Shown: piece after piece, positions 37,682-46,221 of the stretch
Layout: the number at the start of each line of letters is the position of its first letter
How positions within the stretch are numbered: the first letter of the stretch is position 1
Assembly: GCF_003752505.1 (NCBI RefSeq)
Contig: NZ_RKHO01000001.1
Location: forward strand, 2,356,001-2,420,000
Reading direction: 5' to 3'
DNA: 64,000 bases
From: Nocardioides aurantiacus
Lineage (GTDB): Bacteria > Actinomycetota > Actinomycetes > Propionibacteriales > Nocardioidaceae
Made by a program: the position numbers and the translations under genes
Notes under the pieces: generated by a model
Seen by the model: the letters and a program-made list of their open reading frames with translations, nothing else
What the model was told of the DNA's origin: nothing
Database searches by the model: none

Positions 37682-39558
37682 CGCGACACCTCCTCGGCGT
37701 GCTCGGCGCCCGGGCTCCCGGGCGCGCCGGGGACCTCGGTCTCGTAGGCGTTGACCAGGTGGGCGTACGCCGGGTTGCGGGTCAGCAGCTCGGCGTGGGT
37801 GCCCCGGTCGGTGATCCGGCCGCCCTCGAGGAACAGCACCTCGTCGGCCAGGGAGATGGTGGCCTTGCGGTAGGCCACGACCAGCATCGTGGTGCCGCCG
37901 CCGCGCTGGCGGATCGCGGCCAGGATGCGGGCCTCGACCTCCGGGTCGACCGCGGAGGTGGCGTCGTCGAGGACGAGCAGGCGCGGGCGCCGCAGCAGGG
38001 CGCGGGCCAGCGAGAGCCGCTGGCGCTGCCCACCCGACAGCGAGGTGCCGCGCTCCCCCAGCCGGCTGTCGAGGCCGTGGGGCAGGGCGGCGACGAAGCC
38101 GTCGGCCTGGGCGGTGCGCAGCGCCGCCCAGACCTCCTCGTCGGGCACCTCGGTGCCGAGCGTGACGTTGCCGCGCACGGTGTCGTCGAAGAGGAAGGCG
38201 CTCTGCGGGACCAGCGCGACGTGCTCGGCCAGCTCGCCGGGGGCCAGGTCGCGCAGGTCGGCGCCGTCGAGCCGCAGCGTGCCGGCGACCGGGTCGACCA
38301 GGCGGGTGACCAGCGAGGTCAGCGTGGTCTTGCCGGACGCGGTGGCGCCCACGACCGCGACGGTGCGCCCGGGGGCCAGGTCGAAGCTCAGCTGCTCGAG
38401 CAGCCGCTGCTGCGGGTCGTGGCGGTAGTCCAGGGCGTCGACCTCGAGGCGGGCGCCGGACGCCGACGGCTCCAGCCGCGTCGTGCCGTAGGAGGTCTCG
38501 CTCACGACGTCGAGCACCCGGTGGACGCGGTCGTAGCCCACGACCGACCGGGGGAACTCCCCCAGCAGCCAGCCGATCGAGCGGATCGGGAAGGCCACGA
38601 TGGTGAGCAGGTAGGCGACCGTCACGACGTCGCCCGCCCCGGCGTCGCCGGAGCCGACACGGGCAGCGCCGACGCCGAGCACCGCGAGCACGCCGAGGTT
38701 GGGCAGGCCCTCCAGGAACGGGTCGAAGGCGGCGCGGATGCGCCCGGCCCGGATGCCCTCCTCGCGCAGCACCGAGGCCTTGGCCGCGAACCGCGCGGTC
38801 TCCTGCTCCTCGCGGCCCAGGGTCTTCACGACCATGCCGCCGTCGAACGACTCGTGGGCCACCTCGCTCAGCTCGGCCCGCAGCGCCTGGATGCGCGTGA
38901 AGATCGGCGACGAGCGCCGCTGGAACGCGACGTTGGCCAGCATCACCAGGGGGAACACCAGCAGGCCCACCACGGCCATCACCAGGTCGGTCAGCAGCAT
39001 CTGGGCGACCGCGATCACCATCATCGCCAGCGTGCCGACCGCCATCGGCAGCGGCGCGATCGGCGCCCATGCCGCCTCGACGTCGGAGTTGGCGTTGGAC
39101 AGCAGCTCGCCGGTCGGGTGCTTGCCGTGCCACGACATCGGCAGCGTGAGGTACTGCCGGGTCACCTCGCGCCGGTAGGCCGCCTGCATGCGGTACTGCA
39201 TGATGCCGGCCCCGAGCCGCCGGGCGACGATGCCGACCGCCCGCAGGATGGCCACCCCGACGAACAGCGCGACGATGGCGACCAGGCCCCGGGTGGTGGT
39301 GGTCCCGGTGTCGAACGCCGGGAGGAGGACGTGGTCCGTGGCCCACCCCAGCACCCAGGCGTCGGCCACGGTGAGCGCTCCGAAGAGCACGCTCCCGAGC
39401 GTGGAGAGGGTGAAGACCCAGGGCTCGCGCCGGATGGCGACACCGAGGACACGGAAGCCCGACCCCAGGCTGGAGCCCGCCCGTCGGGGGCGGGACGCCG
39501 GGGCGGGTCCGGCGGCGGAGGCCGCGTCGGGGACGGCGGCAGGTGAGGGACTCGACAC
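37678..39558 (-). CDS. ABC exporter, degenerate-site subunit
   Basis: A 626-residue type I exporter half. GTG 39558 follows GGAGA with a 4-base gap; an upstream ATG at 39600 is possible. It has six spans, then Walker A GATASGKTT, signature LSGGQRQRLSLARAL and Walker B RLLVLDDATSAVD, where Asp replaces the catalytic Glu. The switch region reads LVVAYRKATIS, with Tyr where His is expected. Together these make this subunit's site probably inactive, leaving the partner's site as the working one, as in heterodimeric exporters such as TM287/288 (family knowledge). A proline/alanine-rich N-terminal 40 residues precede the first helix. Confidence 0.92.
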   Translation of the reverse strand: MSSPSPAAVPDAASAAGPAPASRPRRAGSSLGSGFRVLGVAIRREPWVFTLSTLGSVLFGALTVADAWVLGWATDHVLLPAFDTGTTTTRGLVAIVALFVGVAILRAVGIVARRLGAGIMQYRMQAAYRREVTRQYLTLPMSWHGKHPTGELLSNANSDVEAAWAPIAPLPMAVGTLAMMVIAVAQMLLTDLVMAVVGLLVFPLVMLANVAFQRRSSPIFTRIQALRAELSEVAHESFDGGMVVKTLGREEQETARFAAKASVLREEGIRAGRIRAAFDPFLEGLPNLGVLAVLGVGAARVGSGDAGAGDVVTVAYLLTIVAFPIRSIGWLLGEFPRSVVGYDRVHRVLDVVSETSYGTTRLEPSASGARLEVDALDYRHDPQQRLLEQLSFDLAPGRTVAVVGATASGKTTLTSLVTRLVDPVAGTLRLDGADLRDLAPGELAEHVALVPQSAFLFDDTVRGNVTLGTEVPDEEVWAALRTAQADGFVAALPHGLDSRLGERGTSLSGGQRQRLSLARALLRRPRLLVLDDATSAVDPEVEARILAAIRQRGGGTTMLVVAYRKATISLADEVLFLEGGRITDRGTHAELLTRNPAYAHLVNAYETEVPGAPGSPGAEHAEEVSR

Positions 39559-39640
39559 AAGGTCTCCAACCCTAGGCAGGCCCCCCGACATTCCGCACAT
39601 CGCCGACCGGCATCCACTCCCCGCGCGACGGGCGCCGCCC

Positions 39641-39646
39641 TAGGAT
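39641..39646 (+). promoter_or_regulatory. -10 box for a leaderless mRNA (TIGR03085 gene)
   Basis: TAGGAT starts 13 bases before the ATG at 39654, with no ribosome-binding site in between. Confidence 0.5.
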
Positions 39647-39653
39647 CCCTGGC

Positions 39654-40304
39654 ATGGAACCCCTGTCCCGTTCCGAACGGGCCGCGCTGTGCAACTCCGC
39701 CCTCGAGGCAGGTGAGTCCGCCCCCACGCTGTGCGGCGGGTGGGACGTGAAGGACCTCGTCGTGCACCTGCTGGTGCGCGAGCGTCACCCGGTCGGTGCC
39801 GCGGGGATCGTCGTGCCGCCGCTCGCGGGGCTGACCGCACGCACCTCGCGACGCCTCGCCCGGCAGGACTTCACCGCCCTCGTCGAGCGGGTGCGCGGGG
39901 GGCCGCCGCTGTGGTCGCCGACGGCGGTGCCGGCCCTGGACCGCGCCGCCAACAGCCTGGAGTTCCTGGTCCACCACGAGGACGTCCGCCGGGCGCAGCC
40001 CGGCTGGGAGCCGCGCGAGCTGGCCGAGGCCGAGCAGCGGGCGGTGTGGAGGTCGCTGGCGGTGGCGGGCAAGGGCCTGGTCCGCGCCGCGGGCGTGCCC
40101 GTCGAGCTGCGCTGGCCCGGCGCCGGCCACGACGGTGAGGACCGCACCGCGACGCTGCGCGCCGGTCAGGACCCGGTGGTGGTCACCGGGGAACCCGTCG
40201 AGCTCGCGCTGCTGCTCTTCGGTCGCGACCAGCACCGCGGGCTGCGGTTCGCCGGCCCGCCGGACGGCGTGCGCCGCCTGCGCGGCAGCGACCTGGGGTT
40301 CTAG
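39654..40304 (+). CDS. TIGR03085 family (maleylpyruvate isomerase-like, DinB fold) protein
   Basis: A 216-residue protein of the actinobacterial mycothiol-linked DinB-like superfamily. The N-terminus has LSRSERAALCNSALEAG, then PTLCGGWDVKDLVVHLLVRE, whose CGGWDVKDLVVHL block is the family's metal-binding motif with the His ligand. EFLVHHEDVRRA adds two more metal-site histidines. The C-terminal ~90 residues resemble an SCP2-like fold seen in related enzymes. Such proteins may act with a thiol cofactor, but the substrate is unknown. Leaderless ATG 39654. It stands alone between divergent and convergent genes. Confidence 0.88.
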   Translation: MEPLSRSERAALCNSALEAGESAPTLCGGWDVKDLVVHLLVRERHPVGAAGIVVPPLAGLTARTSRRLARQDFTALVERVRGGPPLWSPTAVPALDRAANSLEFLVHHEDVRRAQPGWEPRELAEAEQRAVWRSLAVAGKGLVRAAGVPVELRWPGAGHDGEDRTATLRAGQDPVVVTGEPVELALLLFGRDQHRGLRFAGPPDGVRRLRGSDLGF

Positions 40305-40334
40305 CACCCCGGTCGCCGCCGGACGCGGCGTCGG

Positions 40335-41225
40335 TCAGTTGACCTTGATGTGCACGTGGTCGAAGTGGTTGGCCGTGGCCGAGCCCCGGTCCTCCATCGA
40401 CCGGAAGCCCTCGCTGGAGCGCTCGATCGTCCAGATGGTCTGCGACCAGATGATGTCGAACAGGTCGAACGCCGCGCGGTTGGCGTACAGGTAGTCCTTG
40501 ACGCGCTCGCCGAGCGAGCCGCTGGCCATGAAGTCGATGGCCTGGCCGTTGACGTGCTCGCCGTGGCCGTCCTGGCCGCCGTAGGCCGAGAGCTCGGGGA
40601 AGGCGTTGCACACGGCGCGGTAGACCTTGACGGCCGCGGGCTGCAGCCCGGCCTCGAGGTCCGACCCGTCGGGGCAGGGGGCGCCGCTGACGCCGGACGC
40701 CGCGGCGGTGCCGCTCGAACCGGAGGCGGCGGAGTCGCCGGACGCTGCCGGCGCCGGGGCCTTCTCGACGACCTTCTTCTTGCTGAGGTACGACGCGGTC
40801 ACCCAGCGGGCCTGCTCGTCGAAGACGACCTCGGCGTAGCCGCGCTTGCGCTCACCGGTGACGCCGATGCGACGGTCCTCGGGGAACGTGGCGACCGAGC
40901 GGCTGCCCTCGGTGGGCTTGACGCGGATCTTGAGCGGGGCGGTGCTCCACAGGGTGCGGGCGACCTCCGGCGGCCGCTGGTCGACCAGCGGCACGCGCTC
41001 CTGCGAGCGGGAGGTGCCGAGGGTGCGCTCCTCGGTCGGCTGCTCGGCGACCCGCTGCTGCTGGGGCGCGCTGATGGCGGCGCCCGCGGGGGCGGTGGCA
41101 CGGTCGGGGTCGCCGGCGGCGACGCCGGTCGCGACCACGGCGACGGTGACGAGCGGGGCGGTCACGAGCACCAGGGTGCGTCCGCGGAACGTGGTGGGCA
41201 CCAGGCTGTGTCGGCCTCGGGGCAC
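40335..41225 (-). CDS. Secreted SH3-domain protein with C-terminal D-Ala-D-Ala peptidase-like domain
   Basis: A 296-residue exported protein. Residues ~16-38 are a signal anchor (TLVLVTAPLVTVAVVATGVA). Residues ~90-145 look like a bacterial SH3 domain (PLKIRVKPTEGSRSVATF, AEVVFDEQARWVTASYL). A Ser/Ala/Gly linker follows. The last ~105 residues (KVYRAVCNAFPELSAYGG, GEHVNGQAIDFMASG, NHFDHVHIKVN) match the ARB_07466-like domain common in actinobacterial envelope proteins, with H-x-N-G-x-A-I-D-F and HxH motifs suggesting metal binding. A peptidoglycan-related role is likely. GTG 41225 has GAGGA six bases upstream. The 132-base gap upstream holds no clear riboswitch. Confidence 0.8.
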   Translation of the reverse strand: MPRGRHSLVPTTFRGRTLVLVTAPLVTVAVVATGVAAGDPDRATAPAGAAISAPQQQRVAEQPTEERTLGTSRSQERVPLVDQRPPEVARTLWSTAPLKIRVKPTEGSRSVATFPEDRRIGVTGERKRGYAEVVFDEQARWVTASYLSKKKVVEKAPAPAASGDSAASGSSGTAAASGVSGAPCPDGSDLEAGLQPAAVKVYRAVCNAFPELSAYGGQDGHGEHVNGQAIDFMASGSLGERVKDYLYANRAAFDLFDIIWSQTIWTIERSSEGFRSMEDRGSATANHFDHVHIKVN

Positions 41226-41357
41226 GGTGGATCCTCACGTGGGGGGCAGGGCGAGCATCGATGACACCACGGGTGCTGCGCCCGAGGCCAATCGAGGTCC
41301 CCAGGCCGCGGCGTGAGCCTCGCCACGTCGGAGGGCCCTCGGAGCCGCCCGTGGTGG

Positions 41358-42539
41358 TCAGCCCCCGGTGGTCTCACCGGCGTCCTCGCGGACCACGCAC
41401 AAGGTGCCGTCGGTGTCTTCGAGCCAGCCCTCGGGCAGCGCCACACCCTTGCGCGGGGACCCCTGTCGCCCTCGCGGCGTGCCCAGCTCGAGCACCGGGA
41501 ACGGCGCCGCCGGGTCGAGCTGCGCGAGCAGCGCGTCGAGCTCGTCCAGGCCGCTGACCAGGGCCAACGCACGACGGAGGTCACCGCCGACGGGGAAGCC
41601 CTTGAGGTACCACGCGACGTGCTTGCGGAACTCCTTGCAGCCCCACTCCTCGCTCTGCTGCTGCCCGGCGAGCAGCTCGGCATGGCGACGCATCATCACC
41701 GCCACCTCGCCCAGCGTCGGCAACGTCGTCGTGCTGCGGCCCGCGAACGCGTCGGCGAGGTCGCGGAACAGCCACGGCCGTCCCAGGCAGCCGCGGCCGA
41801 CCACGACGCCGGCGGCCCCGGTCTGCTCGACCATCCGCAGCGCGTCGGAGGCCTCCCAGACGTCGCCGTTGCCGAGCACCGGGATGTCGACGTGCTGCAC
41901 CAGGTCGCCGATGGCGTCCCAGTCGGCGGTGCCGGAGTAGCCCTGCACCGCGGTGCGGCCGTGGAGCGCGATGGCGGCGACCCCCGCCTCCTGGGCGATC
42001 CGGCCGGCGTCGCGGTAGGTCAGGTGGTCCTCGTCGATGCCCTTGCGGGTCTTCATCGTGACCGGGACGCCGTGACGCTCGCCGGCCGTCACGGCGGCCT
42101 CGAGGATCTCGGCGAGGAGCCGGCGCTTCCACGGCAGCGCGGCACCGCCGCCCTTGCGGGTCACCTTGGGCACCGGGCACCCGAAGTTGAGGTCGACGTG
42201 GGCGACGCCGTGCTCGCTGATGAGGATCTCGGTCGCCTTGCCGACGTAGGCCGGGTCGGTGCCGTAGAGCTGCACCGACCGCACCTCCTCGGCCTCGTCG
42301 AAGACGAGCATCCGGGTCGTGGTCTCGTCGCCCTCGACCAGCCCGCGGCTGGTGATCATCTCGCAGACGTAGAGACCAGCGCCCTGCTCGCCGCAGAGCC
42401 GGCGGAAGGCCGCGTTGGTGACGCCGGCCATCGGGGCGAGCACCACCGGGGTCGCCACCTCGAGGGAGCCGAGCCGTAGCGGCGGCAGCACCGGGGCGGC
42501 AGCGGTCGCGGGGGCGTCCTCGGGGGCGTACGTCGTCAC
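41358..42539 (-). CDS. dusB: tRNA-dihydrouridine synthase
   Basis: A 393-residue FMN enzyme reducing uridine to dihydrouridine in the tRNA D-loop. It opens with PVVLAPMAGVTNAAFRRLC, has VDLNFGCPVPKVTRKGGGAAL carrying the catalytic cysteine, then VTMKTRKGIDEDHLTYRD and ALHGRTAVQGYSG. FMN-binding GNGDVWEASDALRM and GVVVGRGCLGRPWLF follow. Helical C-terminal domain is present. Its length is a little above the usual ~330 owing to a longer tail. GTG start 42539. Transcribed alone, with a non-homologous lipoprotein upstream. Confidence 0.94.
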   Translation of the reverse strand: MTTYAPEDAPATAAAPVLPPLRLGSLEVATPVVLAPMAGVTNAAFRRLCGEQGAGLYVCEMITSRGLVEGDETTTRMLVFDEAEEVRSVQLYGTDPAYVGKATEILISEHGVAHVDLNFGCPVPKVTRKGGGAALPWKRRLLAEILEAAVTAGERHGVPVTMKTRKGIDEDHLTYRDAGRIAQEAGVAAIALHGRTAVQGYSGTADWDAIGDLVQHVDIPVLGNGDVWEASDALRMVEQTGAAGVVVGRGCLGRPWLFRDLADAFAGRSTTTLPTLGEVAVMMRRHAELLAGQQQSEEWGCKEFRKHVAWYLKGFPVGGDLRRALALVSGLDELDALLAQLDPAAPFPVLELGTPRGRQGSPRKGVALPEGWLEDTDGTLCVVREDAGETTGG

Positions 42540-42591
42540 GCGGACCAGTGTGCGGCCCCGGACCGGAGCCGCTCAAATCGGCCGACCGAGG

Positions 42592-43272
42592 TCAGCGGCG
42601 GGCCTTCTTCCTCGCAGCGGGGAGGACCTTGCCGTCCCAGGTGATGGGCTCGAAGGTCTGCAGCGGCCGGAAGCTGACGGCCGTCAGCTCGCCGCGGTCG
42701 GGCACGAGGTAGACCAGGCAGCCGCTCGTGCTCGCCCCCTCGCCGAACTTCGCGGGCAGCGGGGTGGACGGGCAGCGGTCGAACTCGCTGGTGAACGACG
42801 AGGGCTGGATCAGGCTGTCGGCGCCGTCGACCGCGAAGAGCGGGACGGCCGCGCCGCCCAGGTCACCGGAGCCGACGTTCTCGACACGCACCGTGACGTA
42901 GTAGGGCGTCGTCCTCCTGGTGGTCGCGTCGAGCTGGAAGGCCGACAGGTCGCCGATCCGGCCGGTCTGCACCTTCTGCACGGTCAGCTCGAGGACCGAG
43001 GACTTGGAGGTGTTGGGCTCGTAGGCCACCGTCGCGGTCTCGCCGAACGCGAGCTCGGTGCCGGCCTTGGTGGGGGTGACGCCCTCGGGGATCTCGACGT
43101 CGCCGGTGGGCAGGTCGGTCGAGGGGGTGGCGGACGCCCGGGACGGCTCGTCACCGGCCGACGACCCGCCGCCGCACCCGGCGGCGACCAGGGCGAGCGC
43201 GAGGAGCGGCAGGACCAGTCGGGCGGCCGGTCGAGGGGTCCGTCGGGAGGTCGGTCGGGCGGGCGTGGGCAC
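42592..43272 (-). CDS. Secreted lipoprotein of unknown function
   Basis: A 226-residue protein with a basic N-terminus, hydrophobic segment and lipobox (LLALALVAAGC). The mature part is beta-rich (ETATVAYEPNTSKSSVLELTV, PYYVTVRVENVGSGDLGG), resembling DUF4352-like immunoglobulin-type lipoproteins, with FEPITWDGKV near the end. Two cysteines in the mature part (FDRCPSTP, TSGCLVYLV) may form a disulphide. GTG start. No further function can be read. Confidence 0.8.
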   Translation of the reverse strand: MPTPARPTSRRTPRPAARLVLPLLALALVAAGCGGGSSAGDEPSRASATPSTDLPTGDVEIPEGVTPTKAGTELAFGETATVAYEPNTSKSSVLELTVQKVQTGRIGDLSAFQLDATTRRTTPYYVTVRVENVGSGDLGGAAVPLFAVDGADSLIQPSSFTSEFDRCPSTPLPAKFGEGASTSGCLVYLVPDRGELTAVSFRPLQTFEPITWDGKVLPAARKKARR

Positions 43273-43319
43273 GCGGTCATTGTGCCCGCACGCCCGCCCC
43301 TCCGGGCGGTATTACCGGC

Positions 43320-44732
43320 TCAGCAGCCGAGGAGTCGCTCCCCCAGCCAGGTGCGCAGCCCCTCGAGGCTGATCCGCTCCTGCGACATCGCGTCGCGCTC
43401 GCGCACCGTGGCCGCGCCGTCCTCGAGGGTGTCGAAGTCGACGGTGACGCAGTACGGCGTGCCGATCTCGTCCTGACGGCGGTAGCGACGGCCGATCGCG
43501 CCGGCGTCGTCGAACTCGACGTTCCACAGGGTGCGCAGCTCGGTGGCCAGCGCGCGCGCCTTGGGGGTGAGGGCCTCGTTGCGGCTCAGCGGCAGCACGG
43601 CCACCTTGACCGGGGCCAGGCGCGGGTCGAGCTTGAGCACGGTGCGCTTGTCCACGCCGCCCTTGGTGTTGGGCGCCTCGTCCTCGGTGAAGGCGTCGAC
43701 CAGGAAGGTCATCAGGCTGCGCGAGAGGCCCGCCGCGGGCTCGATGACGTAGGGCAGGTAGCGCTCGCCGGCGGCCTGGTCGAAGTAGGACAGGTCGGTG
43801 CCCGAGTGCTCGGAGTGGGTCTTGAGGTCGAAGTCGGTGCGGTTGGCGATCCCCTCGAGCTCGCCCCACTCCGACCCGGCGAAGTTGAAGCGGTACTCGA
43901 TGTCGACGGTGCGCTTGGAGTAGTGCGAGAGCTTCTCCTGCGCGTGCTCGTAGTGGCGCAGGTTGTCCGGGTCGATGCCGAGGTCGACGTACCAGCGGGT
44001 GCGCTCGTCGATCCAGTACTGGTGCCACTCCTCGTCCTCGCCGGGCTTGACGAAGAACTCCATCTCCATCTGCTCGAACTCACGGGTGCGGAAGATGAAG
44101 TTGCCGGGCGTGATCTCGTTGCGGAAGCTCTTGCCGATCTGGGCGATGCCGAAGGGCGGCTTGCGGCGCGAGCTGGTCACGACGTTGGCGAAGTTGAGGA
44201 AGATGCCCTGCGCGGTCTCCGGGCGCAGGTAGTGCAGGCCGCTCTCGTCCTCGATGACGCCGAGGTAGGTCTTGAGCAGGCCGGAGAACTGCCGCGGCTC
44301 GGTCCAGGCGCCGCGCGTGCCGCAGTTGGGGCACGCGAGGTCGGCGAGCGAGACCTGGTCGGGGTCGACCTCGGCGCCGCTCTTCTTGGCCGCCTTCTCG
44401 GCCGCCTCCTCCTGGAGGTGGTCGGCACGGAACCGCTTGTGGCACGACTGGCACTCGGTGAGCGGGTCGCTGAAGGTCGCGACGTGGCCCGAGGCCTCCC
44501 AGGTCTCCCGCGGCAGGATCACGCTGGAGTCGAGGCCGACGACGTCCTCACGGGCCTGGACGACCTGGCGCCACCACTGCCGCTTGATGTTGTCCTTGAG
44601 CTCGACGCCGAGCGGGCCGTAGTCCCACGCGGACCTGGTGCCGCCGTAGATCTCGCCGCAGGGGTAGACGAACCCCCGGCGCTTGGCGAGCGAGACGACG
44701 TGGTCGACGGTCGTGGGGGGCGGCTTGGCCAC
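43320..44732 (-). CDS. glyS: Glycine-tRNA ligase
   Basis: A 470-residue class II synthetase of the homodimeric (archaeal/actinobacterial) type. The N-terminus is [23 protein letters not shown]. Two cysteine pairs ([12 protein letters not shown] and [10 protein letters not shown]) suggest a bound zinc. Motif 2 includes [28 protein letters not shown] and motif 3 is [17 protein letters not shown]. The anticodon-binding domain starts [14 protein letters not shown] 44732 is preceded by AGGAG with an 8-base gap. It stands alone with the lipoprotein gene downstream. Confidence 0.97.
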   Translation of the reverse strand: MAKPPPTTVDHVVSLAKRRGFVYPCGEIYGGTRSAWDYGPLGVELKDNIKRQWWRQVVQAREDVVGLDSSVILPRETWEASGHVATFSDPLTECQSCHKRFRADHLQEEAAEKAAKKSGAEVDPDQVSLADLACPNCGTRGAWTEPRQFSGLLKTYLGVIEDESGLHYLRPETAQGIFLNFANVVTSSRRKPPFGIAQIGKSFRNEITPGNFIFRTREFEQMEMEFFVKPGEDEEWHQYWIDERTRWYVDLGIDPDNLRHYEHAQEKLSHYSKRTVDIEYRFNFAGSEWGELEGIANRTDFDLKTHSEHSGTDLSYFDQAAGERYLPYVIEPAAGLSRSLMTFLVDAFTEDEAPNTKGGVDKRTVLKLDPRLAPVKVAVLPLSRNEALTPKARALATELRTLWNVEFDDAGAIGRRYRRQDEIGTPYCVTVDFDTLEDGAATVRERDAMSQERISLEGLRTWLGERLLGC

Positions 44733-44817
44733 GGGTGGGACTCCTGGGTCAGGAAGCGGGCCCGGTCGCTGGCTGCGATGGGCGAAGGGTCCACCCTAAC
44801 GACGCGCGGCGGCGTGC

Positions 44818-45129
44818 TCAGCCCAGGTCTCGGGGCCGCCACTCGTTGAGCTCGCCGTCCAGTGCCTCGTAGGCCGAGGGCTCGTCGACGGCACGGCTCA
44901 GCAGCGGCACGGCACCGACCTTCACGTCGTACGTCGACAACGCCCGGCGGTAGCTCCCGACGTCGCGCCACCGCGTCACCATCGCCCACAGCGTCGGGTC
45001 GTCGACGTTGCGACCGAGGTCGCCCGAGACGTAGCCGCGCTGCTGCGCGAGCACCGCGTGGGCGGCCTCGAGGTCGGCACGGAACGCGGCGTCGTCCTCG
45101 TCCACCCGGAACCTGTTCACGACCAGCAC
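44818..45129 (-). CDS. Small antibiotic-biosynthesis-monooxygenase-like (ABM) protein
   Basis: A 103-residue protein with LVVNRFRVDEDDAAFRADLEAAHAVLA, then GYVSGDLGRNVDDPTLWAMVTRWRDVGSYRRALSTYDVK, the pattern of dimeric alpha+beta-barrel ABM domains. GTG 45129 was chosen because longer forms would begin inside the Zur boxes. It is divergent from znuA and its predicted promoter lies in the same Zur-box region. Whether Zur represses it is inference. Function unknown; ABM proteins can be monooxygenases, haem-degrading enzymes or uncharacterised. Confidence 0.8.
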   Translation of the reverse strand: MLVVNRFRVDEDDAAFRADLEAAHAVLAQQRGYVSGDLGRNVDDPTLWAMVTRWRDVGSYRRALSTYDVKVGAVPLLSRAVDEPSAYEALDGELNEWRPRDLG

Positions 45130-45188
45130 GTGCCGCAGCGTACGTCGGTCCGCGACGTCGGCGGCCGAGCCCGTCGCGGGGCCTCGGT

Positions 45189-45226
45189 TTGACAATGATT
45201 CTCATTGGAACTGAGAATCATTGTCA
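45189..45226. promoter_or_regulatory. Double Zur box with symmetrical bidirectional promoter
   Basis: TGACAATGATTCTCA (45190-45204) and its exact reverse complement TGAGAATCATTGTCA (45212-45226), 7 bases apart. Each fits the TGANAATNATTNTCA pattern of actinobacterial Zur boxes. On the plus strand TTGACA (45189-45194) and GAGAAT (45213-45218) are 18 bases apart and place a start near the znuA ATG at 45226. The mirror image gives ATGACA and GAGAAT towards 45129. Zur bound here would block both. Confidence 0.9.
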
Positions 45227-46221
45227 TGCGCTCGATCCCCACCGCCCTGACCGGCACGCTCCTCGCCGCCTCCGCCCTGAGCGGCTGCGCCGCCTTCTCC
45301 GACGACGGCGCCGGCGCGAGCGGCGGTGACGGACTGCAGGTGGTCGCCGCGTTCTACCCCCTCCAGTACGTCGCCCAGCGCGTCGCCGGCGACCGCGCCG
45401 AGGTCGACAACCTCACCAAGCCGGGCGGGGAGCCGCACGACCTGGAGATCCCGCCCTCGGAGACGGCGAGGATCGTCGACGCCGACCTGCTCGTCGTGGA
45501 GTCCGGCTTCCAGCCGGCCGTGGACGACTCGGTCGGGCAGAACGCCACCGGCGAGGTCGTCGACGCCGCCGACGTGGTCGAGCTGCTGCCCGCGGGCGAG
45601 GAGCACGCCGGCGAGAGCGCCGAGGAGCACGCCGAGCACGCCGAGCACGAGGGCGAGGAGGGCCACTCCGAGGAGGAGGAGGAGGAGGGCCACGACCACG
45701 GCGACGTGGACCCCCACTTCTGGCAGGACCCCGCGCGGATGGCGCGGCTCGCCGACGCGGTGGCCGAGAAGCTGGCCGAGGTCGACCCCGACCACGCCGA
45801 CGAGTACGCCGCCAACGCCGGGCGGCTGCGCGACGAGCTGACCGACCTCGACACGGCGTACGACGAGGGGCTGTCCGACTGCGAGCGCGACACCGTGGTG
45901 GTCTCCCACGACGCGTTCGGCTACCTGGAGAAGTACGGTCTGACGATGGAGCCCATCGCCGGCCTGTCCCCCGGCGCCGAGCCGACCCCGGCCGACCTCG
46001 CCCGCCTGCAGGACCTCATCGGCAGCGACGGCATCACGACCGTGTTCTCGGAGCGGCTGGTCAGCCCCCGGCTGAGCGAGTCGCTGGCCCGTGACGCCGG
46101 TGTCGCCACCGCCGTGCTCGACCCGGTCGAGGGCCTGTCCGACCAGACCGCCGACGACGACTACCTCTCGCTGATGCGGTCCAACCTCGCCGCGCTGCAG
46201 AAGGCCAACGGGTGCCGGTGA
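45226..46221 (+). CDS. znuA: Zinc ABC transporter substrate-binding lipoprotein
   Basis: A 331-residue lipoprotein with lipobox LSGC. The mature part reads VVAAFYPLQYVAQRVAGDRA with a PGGEPHDLEIPPSE metal ligand His, then LLVVESGFQPAVDDS. A ~40-residue acidic His-rich loop (EEHAGESAEEHAEHAEHE, GHDHGDVDPHFWQDP) precedes the second ligand region. Later SHDAFGYLEKYGL holds another His, and GVATAVLDPVEGL the fourth-region Asp. Fits ZnuA-type cluster 9 receptors. ATG 45226 has no Shine-Dalgarno because the Zur box ends at it; likely leaderless. First gene of znuACB-zur, overlapping znuC by 4 bases. Confidence 0.95.
   Translation: MRSIPTALTGTLLAASALSGCAAFSDDGAGASGGDGLQVVAAFYPLQYVAQRVAGDRAEVDNLTKPGGEPHDLEIPPSETARIVDADLLVVESGFQPAVDDSVGQNATGEVVDAADVVELLPAGEEHAGESAEEHAEHAEHEGEEGHSEEEEEEGHDHGDVDPHFWQDPARMARLADAVAEKLAEVDPDHADEYAANAGRLRDELTDLDTAYDEGLSDCERDTVVVSHDAFGYLEKYGLTMEPIAGLSPGAEPTPADLARLQDLIGSDGITTVFSERLVSPRLSESLARDAGVATAVLDPVEGLSDQTADDDYLSLMRSNLAALQKANGCR

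Noticed and set aside
41226-41357. Possible cyclic-di-AMP riboswitch before the SH3-type protein gene
   Set aside because: Some GGGGACC/GGGCG similarity, but the conserved distal ACCCG-CAGCUAAC portion typical of actinobacterial examples is missing.
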